Source: Candidatus Gastranaerophilales bacterium | GTDB lineage: Bacteria; Cyanobacteriota; Vampirovibrionia; Gastranaerophilales; Gastranaerophilaceae | DNA length: 43,946 bases | Direction: 5' to 3' | Assembly (NCBI GenBank): GCA_944325565.1 | Contig: CALVAT010000008.1 | Location: forward strand, 1 to 43,946 | Shown here: piece after piece, positions 40,511 to 43,946 of the stretch | Numbering within the stretch: the first letter of the stretch is position 1 | Layout of the letters: the number at the start of each line of letters is the position of its first letter | Program-made: the position numbers and the translations under genes | The notes under the pieces: model-generated | The model's input: the letters and a program-made list of their open reading frames with translations, nothing else | What the model was told of the DNA's origin: nothing | Databases searched by the model: none

Positions 40511-43330
40511 ATGTCAGAGAAAGAATTTGAGTTTAAAGACACACTGAACTTGCCGAGAACAACACTTGCAATGCGTGCTAATGCGCCTGTAAGAGAATTA
40601 GAGATTCAGGATTTTTGGGATATAGAAAAAATTTATGAAAAAAATCTTGCTCAAAGAAACATTGAAAACAAATTTGTGCTGCATGACGGGCCGCCGTACT
40701 TGAGCTCACCTAAAATTCACATCGGTACTGCTTTAAACAAAATTCTTAAAGACATTGTCACAAAATATAAAGCTCAAAGCGGTTTCTATGCGCCGTATGT
40801 TCCCGGATACGACGGACACGGTCTGCCTATAGAAAACGCTGTACTTAAAAATATCAAAGACAAAAGCGATATTACAAAATTTCAACTAAGACAAATGTGC
40901 AGAGATTTTGCTATGCAAAACCTCAAAGGTCAGGAAGAAGACTTCCGCCGTCTTGGAGTCTGGGGAAACTGGGACAATCCTTACATAACAATTTCTCCTG
41001 AAGTTGAAGCAGAACAGGTAAGAATCTTTGGCGAAATGTATGAAAAAGGCTACATTGAAAAAGGTTTAAAACCGGTTTACTGGTGTCCTAAGTGCGAAAC
41101 AGCACTTGCCGAAGCAGAAGTTGAATACGCTGATCACACATCAAAAGCGATTTATGTAAAATTTGAGTTTGAAGAAAAAGCACAACAAAAAATCAGAGAA
41201 CTTTCCGGTATTAATTCGGAAGATCCAATATATGCGGTTATCTGGACAACCACCCCGTGGACAATTCCATCAAACCTAGCTATATGCCTTAACTCAAGAT
41301 TCGAATATTCGCTTGTTAACTATTTTGGCGACATTTTTGTTATTGCAACTGATCTTGTAGAAGCATTTGTTAAAGACAACGAGTTTGAAGAAAAAGATAT
41401 AAAAATTCTCGGCTCTGTAAAAGGCAGCGACCTTGAAGGAATGAGAACGGTTCATCCGCTTTATGAAAGATATTCTCCCATACTTCTGGGCGACCACGTT
41501 ACATTAGACGCTGGTACAGGCTGCGTTCACACAGCCCCCGGTCATGGTCTTGAAGACTGGGAAGTCTGTCAGAAATACAATATTGATGTTCTTTCTCCGC
41601 TGGATGCAAAAGGATACTGGACTGACGAAGTCCCTGATATGAAAGGCATTTACTACGAAGAAGGCAACGACATAGTTATACAAAAACTGGATAAAGCTGG
41701 AGCGCTGTTATCGCACAAAACAATCACTCACAGCTATCCTCACTGCTGGAGATGCAAACATCCTGTTATTTACAGAGCAACACCACAATGGTTTGTTAAA
41801 GTAGATAAATTCAGAGATAAAACTCTCGAAGAAATCCGTAACGTAGAATGGATTCCGGCCTCAGGCGAACAAAGAATTGCCAACATGGTAGCATCCCGCT
41901 CTGACTGGTGTATTTCAAGACAGAGAATCTGGGGTGTGCCAATCCCTGTATTCTACTGCAAAGACTGCGGAGAACCCATTGTTACACGTGCAACAATAGA
42001 AAAACTTGCAAAAGTTTTTGAAGAAAGTTCTTCTGATATCTGGCTTAAAGAAGGCCCAAAATATCTTATGCCTACCGCATTTAGATGTCCTCATTGCGGA
42101 AGCAGAAACTTTACAAAAGAAAAAGATATCATGGACGTATGGTTCGACTCTGGTATTACGCACCGTGCTGTTGTTGAAAAACGCTCAAAAGAACTTGGCC
42201 ACCTGCCTGTCGAATTATACCTGGAAGGTTCTGACCAGCACAGAGGCTGGTTCCAGTCTTCACTTCTGACAGCTGTTGCAACAAGCGGAAAAGCACCTTA
42301 TCAAACAGTATTGACACATGGTTTTGTACTGGACGGTGAAGGCAGAAAGATGAGTAAATCTTTAGGCAACACCATTGCTCCGCAGGATATTATTAAAGTA
42401 TTCGGTGCGGATGTACTCAGACTATGGGCGGCATCAGTTGATTACAGAAACGATGTAAGAATCGGTGAAACCGCTATCAGACAGATGGTTGAAATCTTCA
42501 AAAAAATGAGAAACACCTCAAGATTCTTGCTCGGCAACCTCTATGATTTCGACCCCGAGGCTGATTATGTTTATTACAAAGACCTAAAAGCAATAGACAA
42601 ATTTGCCCTGCACAAATTGAATACACTCATCAAAAACGTAACAGAAGCGTTTGACAAATATGAATTCTATAAATACTTCCAGCACCTGCAAAACTTTGCG
42701 GCTGCGGATTTGAGTTCATTCTATCTTGATATTGTAAAAGACAGACTATACACTGCAGGCAAAAAATCACTTTCAAGACGCGCCTGCCAGACAGTGTTGT
42801 TCGAAATATCACAGGCTCTGACCAGAATGCTTGCGCCTGTTATGCCGCATCAGGCAGAAGACATCTGGCAAAATATGCCTGAAAAACAAAGAGGCGGAAT
42901 AAAGAGCGTTCTTTTAACAGATTGGCCAAACACTAACGTTAAATGGGTCAACAATAATATTGAAGAAGAATTCACAAAAATTCTTAAACTCAGAGAAATA
43001 GTAACAAAAGCCATTGAACCGTTGAGAGCGGATAAGGTTATAGGAAGTTCGCTTGAAGTTGCTGTATACGTACAGGGCGGCGACGCTGAACTTTTAAATA
43101 AATATGAAAAAGAACTCGCCAATATCTTTATCACTTCTCAGGCTGAACTTACAGACAGCGCACCCGAAAAAGTTCTTAACAAGCTGGAAGAAGAAGGTTA
43201 CACAATTTATGTAACCCACGCTCACGGGGAAAAATGCGACAGATGCTGGAAATACAGAAAACTCATCAACATAGGCCCGCAGGGCAGCATTTGTCAGGAT
43301 TGTATCAGCGCAATCAATGGCGATGACTAA
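40511..43330 (+). CDS. ileS: Isoleucyl-tRNA synthetase
   Basis: Charges tRNA-Ile and edits misactivated valine. The 939-aa class I enzyme has the N-terminal FKDTLNLPRTTLAMRANAP, the catalytic signature PPYLSSPKIHIGTALNKILK (the usual HIGH reads HIGT at residues 70-73, and the preceding ANG is LSS), the CP1 editing domain with WTTTPWTIPSN and GTGCVHTAPGHG, the KMSKS loop DGEGRKMSKSLGNTI, and the C-terminal zinc finger (CDRCW...CQDC). Length is normal for the bacterial type with the zinc finger. The ATG is preceded by GAGGATATGAA. It diverges from asnS and ends in a strong hairpin terminator. Confidence 0.96.
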   Translation: MSEKEFEFKDTLNLPRTTLAMRANAPVRELEIQDFWDIEKIYEKNLAQRNIENKFVLHDGPPYLSSPKIHIGTALNKILKDIVTKYKAQSGFYAPYVPGYDGHGLPIENAVLKNIKDKSDITKFQLRQMCRDFAMQNLKGQEEDFRRLGVWGNWDNPYITISPEVEAEQVRIFGEMYEKGYIEKGLKPVYWCPKCETALAEAEVEYADHTSKAIYVKFEFEEKAQQKIRELSGINSEDPIYAVIWTTTPWTIPSNLAICLNSRFEYSLVNYFGDIFVIATDLVEAFVKDNEFEEKDIKILGSVKGSDLEGMRTVHPLYERYSPILLGDHVTLDAGTGCVHTAPGHGLEDWEVCQKYNIDVLSPLDAKGYWTDEVPDMKGIYYEEGNDIVIQKLDKAGALLSHKTITHSYPHCWRCKHPVIYRATPQWFVKVDKFRDKTLEEIRNVEWIPASGEQRIANMVASRSDWCISRQRIWGVPIPVFYCKDCGEPIVTRATIEKLAKVFEESSSDIWLKEGPKYLMPTAFRCPHCGSRNFTKEKDIMDVWFDSGITHRAVVEKRSKELGHLPVELYLEGSDQHRGWFQSSLLTAVATSGKAPYQTVLTHGFVLDGEGRKMSKSLGNTIAPQDIIKVFGADVLRLWAASVDYRNDVRIGETAIRQMVEIFKKMRNTSRFLLGNLYDFDPEADYVYYKDLKAIDKFALHKLNTLIKNVTEAFDKYEFYKYFQHLQNFAAADLSSFYLDIVKDRLYTAGKKSLSRRACQTVLFEISQALTRMLAPVMPHQAEDIWQNMPEKQRGGIKSVLLTDWPNTNVKWVNNNIEEEFTKILKLREIVTKAIEPLRADKVIGSSLEVAVYVQGGDAELLNKYEKELANIFITSQAELTDSAPEKVLNKLEEEGYTIYVTHAHGEKCDRCWKYRKLINIGPQGSICQDCISAINGDD

Positions 43331-43349
43331 TCAAAACAAACAATCATAC

Positions 43350-43383
43350 AAAAAAGGTTGAAGATTAAACTTCAACCTTTTTT
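43350..43383 (+). terminator. Terminator of ileS
   Basis: AAAAAGGTTGAAG (43351-43363) pairs perfectly with CTTCAACCTTTTT (43370-43382) around ATTAAA, followed by more T. It lies 20 bases after the ileS stop. Confidence 0.92.
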
Positions 43384-43433
43384 ATTGAATGCTACATGTT
43401 TGTGCATACCTACACTACACTTTGTACCCCTAC

Positions 43434-43580
43434 GTCATTCAGAGCTACTCTTTTTCGTCACCCTGTATTTTATTACTTCCCCCCTCTCCCATGTGGAGAG
43501 GGATGGGGGAGGGGGCAGAAAGTTAGCGTGCCAACTTCATAACAACCTGTCATTATGAGTTACTCTTTTTCGTCATTCTG
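43434..43580. repeat. Direct repeats and first GC-rich palindrome
   Basis: A ~32-bp sequence with core GAG(C/T)TACTCTTTTTCGTCA occurs at 43434-43465 and again at 43549-43580, with 18 of 19 core bases identical. Between the copies is the palindrome CCCTCTCC-catgt-GGAGAGGG (43482-43502) followed by a G-run tail. The same palindrome returns at 43905-43923 with a 3-base loop and a similar G-rich tail, in the same orientation. No gene is seen in 43384-43946. Confidence 0.7.
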
Positions 43581-43651
43581 AGGGAGTAGAACGACCGAAG
43601 AATCTTTTGGAACACATAGATCCTTCGGGCACTGCGTTTCCTCAGGATGAC
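43572..43651. repeat. Imperfect palindromic element of a dispersed repeat type
   Basis: GTCATTCTGAGG (43572-43583) pairs with CCTCAGGATGAC (43640-43651), and inside CCGAAGAATCT (43595-43605) pairs with AGATCCTTCGG (43618-43628). The whole forms an 80-bp two-step hairpin. Elements with this sequence pattern are, from memory, widespread between genes in unrelated bacterial genomes; this was not checked here. The frames through it encode only implausible peptides. Confidence 0.75.
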
Positions 43652-43768
43652 AGTTAATTTTATTATTGTCATTTACGTGGTTTTGGTTTTGCCAACCCTC
43701 ACCTGCATCCGTAATTCGCTGTTGCTCATACGGCTGCTTTCCTCTGTCTTGAATTTTGACTTCCTCTC

Positions 43769-43923
43769 GCAAACGATACTCAATCGTTTGCTCGGCAGAG
43801 TGGGCTCCCTGAATCGTGAGCCCTTCACATGGGCACTGGGTCTGCGACTCGGCGTGCCCGTCAAAATTCGCTCCCGACGGAGAGGATGTTATATTGCGTC
43901 TGTTCCCTCTCCGGGGGAGAGGG
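43769..43923. repeat. Cluster of hairpins at the right end
   Basis: Three further hairpins follow each other: GCAAACGAT-actca-ATCGTTTGC (43769-43791), GGGCTC with GAGCCC (43802-43823), and CCCTCTCC-ggg-GGAGAGGG (43905-43923). The stretch is GC-richer than the genes around it and lacks coding signs. Together with the preceding elements it fills the last 560 bases with repeated or foreign-looking sequence. Confidence 0.65.
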
Positions 43924-43946
43924 GTAGGGTGAGGGGATGATTGTGT

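Noticed and set aside
43358-43940. Several open frames on both strands after ileS
   Set aside because: They are translations of the terminator and of palindromic repeats; no protein-like sequence.
1-43946. CRISPR arrays, tRNA or rRNA genes, transposases
   Set aside because: No regularly spaced repeats, no cloverleaf or rRNA signatures and no transposase motifs were seen on reading.

Overview
The window looks like a chromosomal segment of a low-GC, diderm, flagellated fermenter. The best fit is a gut Vampirovibrionia/Melainabacteria lineage (Gastranaerophilales-like). This is inferred from the gene mix: a cyanobacterial-type class V aminotransferase, a fused ADP-forming acetyl-CoA synthetase, a hook-assembly cluster, a zinc-finger anti-sigma protein with a TonB-like tail, and several small lineage-type proteins. 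No rRNA, tRNA, CRISPR array, transposase or prophage was recognised. Only seven or so genes lack any recognisable family.

Layout: 1-381 is gene-free and holds palindromic sequence. prs (382-1392) ends in a shared terminator facing a minus-strand flagellar operon, fliJ-fliK-flgD-flgE (5954 down to 1492). recA diverges from it. After recA comes a ~160-bp near-perfect inverted repeat, then GNAT acetyltransferase, an AddB-like nuclease and a UvrD/AddA-like helicase, consistent with a compact AddAB-type end-resection machine next to RecA. An XRE regulator and a glycosyltransferase diverge across a palindromic operator. A 126-aa protein of unknown function follows, preceded by a sequence very close to the sigma-28 (FliA) promoter consensus.

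From 15 to 20.7 kb lie small or single genes: a zinc-ribbon protein, a MerR-like coiled-coil protein behind a structured leader, a TatD-associated radical SAM enzyme, a vWA exported protein, a degenerate nitroreductase-fold protein, an MscS channel, rsfS, an exported 18-cysteine protein and a Fur-family regulator. Then come the acetyl-CoA synthetase (acetate plus ATP production), aroC-aroK-aroB (shikimate pathway), a hairpin-rich spacer, a class V aminotransferase, a NifX-like protein with a histidine tail, and an exported SH3-like protein.

The most unusual block is 36309 down to 28918, a minus-strand run of three genes. They encode a 1106-aa membrane protein with an HxxxCxxC anti-sigma zinc finger, a ~640-residue acidic linker, one membrane segment and a TonB-C-like outer domain; a 197-aa two-domain sigma factor; and a 1113-aa protein with three zinc ribbons, a P-loop ATPase and TPR-like repeats. 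I propose it as a candidate envelope-signalling system. Beyond it are a small alanine-rich membrane protein, a 48-aa ribbon-helix-helix regulator divergent from a 68-aa protein with strong operator-like repeats, a ROK glucokinase, asnS, ileS, and a 560-bp tail packed with palindromic repeats.

All assignments come from reading the sequence and translations; no database search was run.
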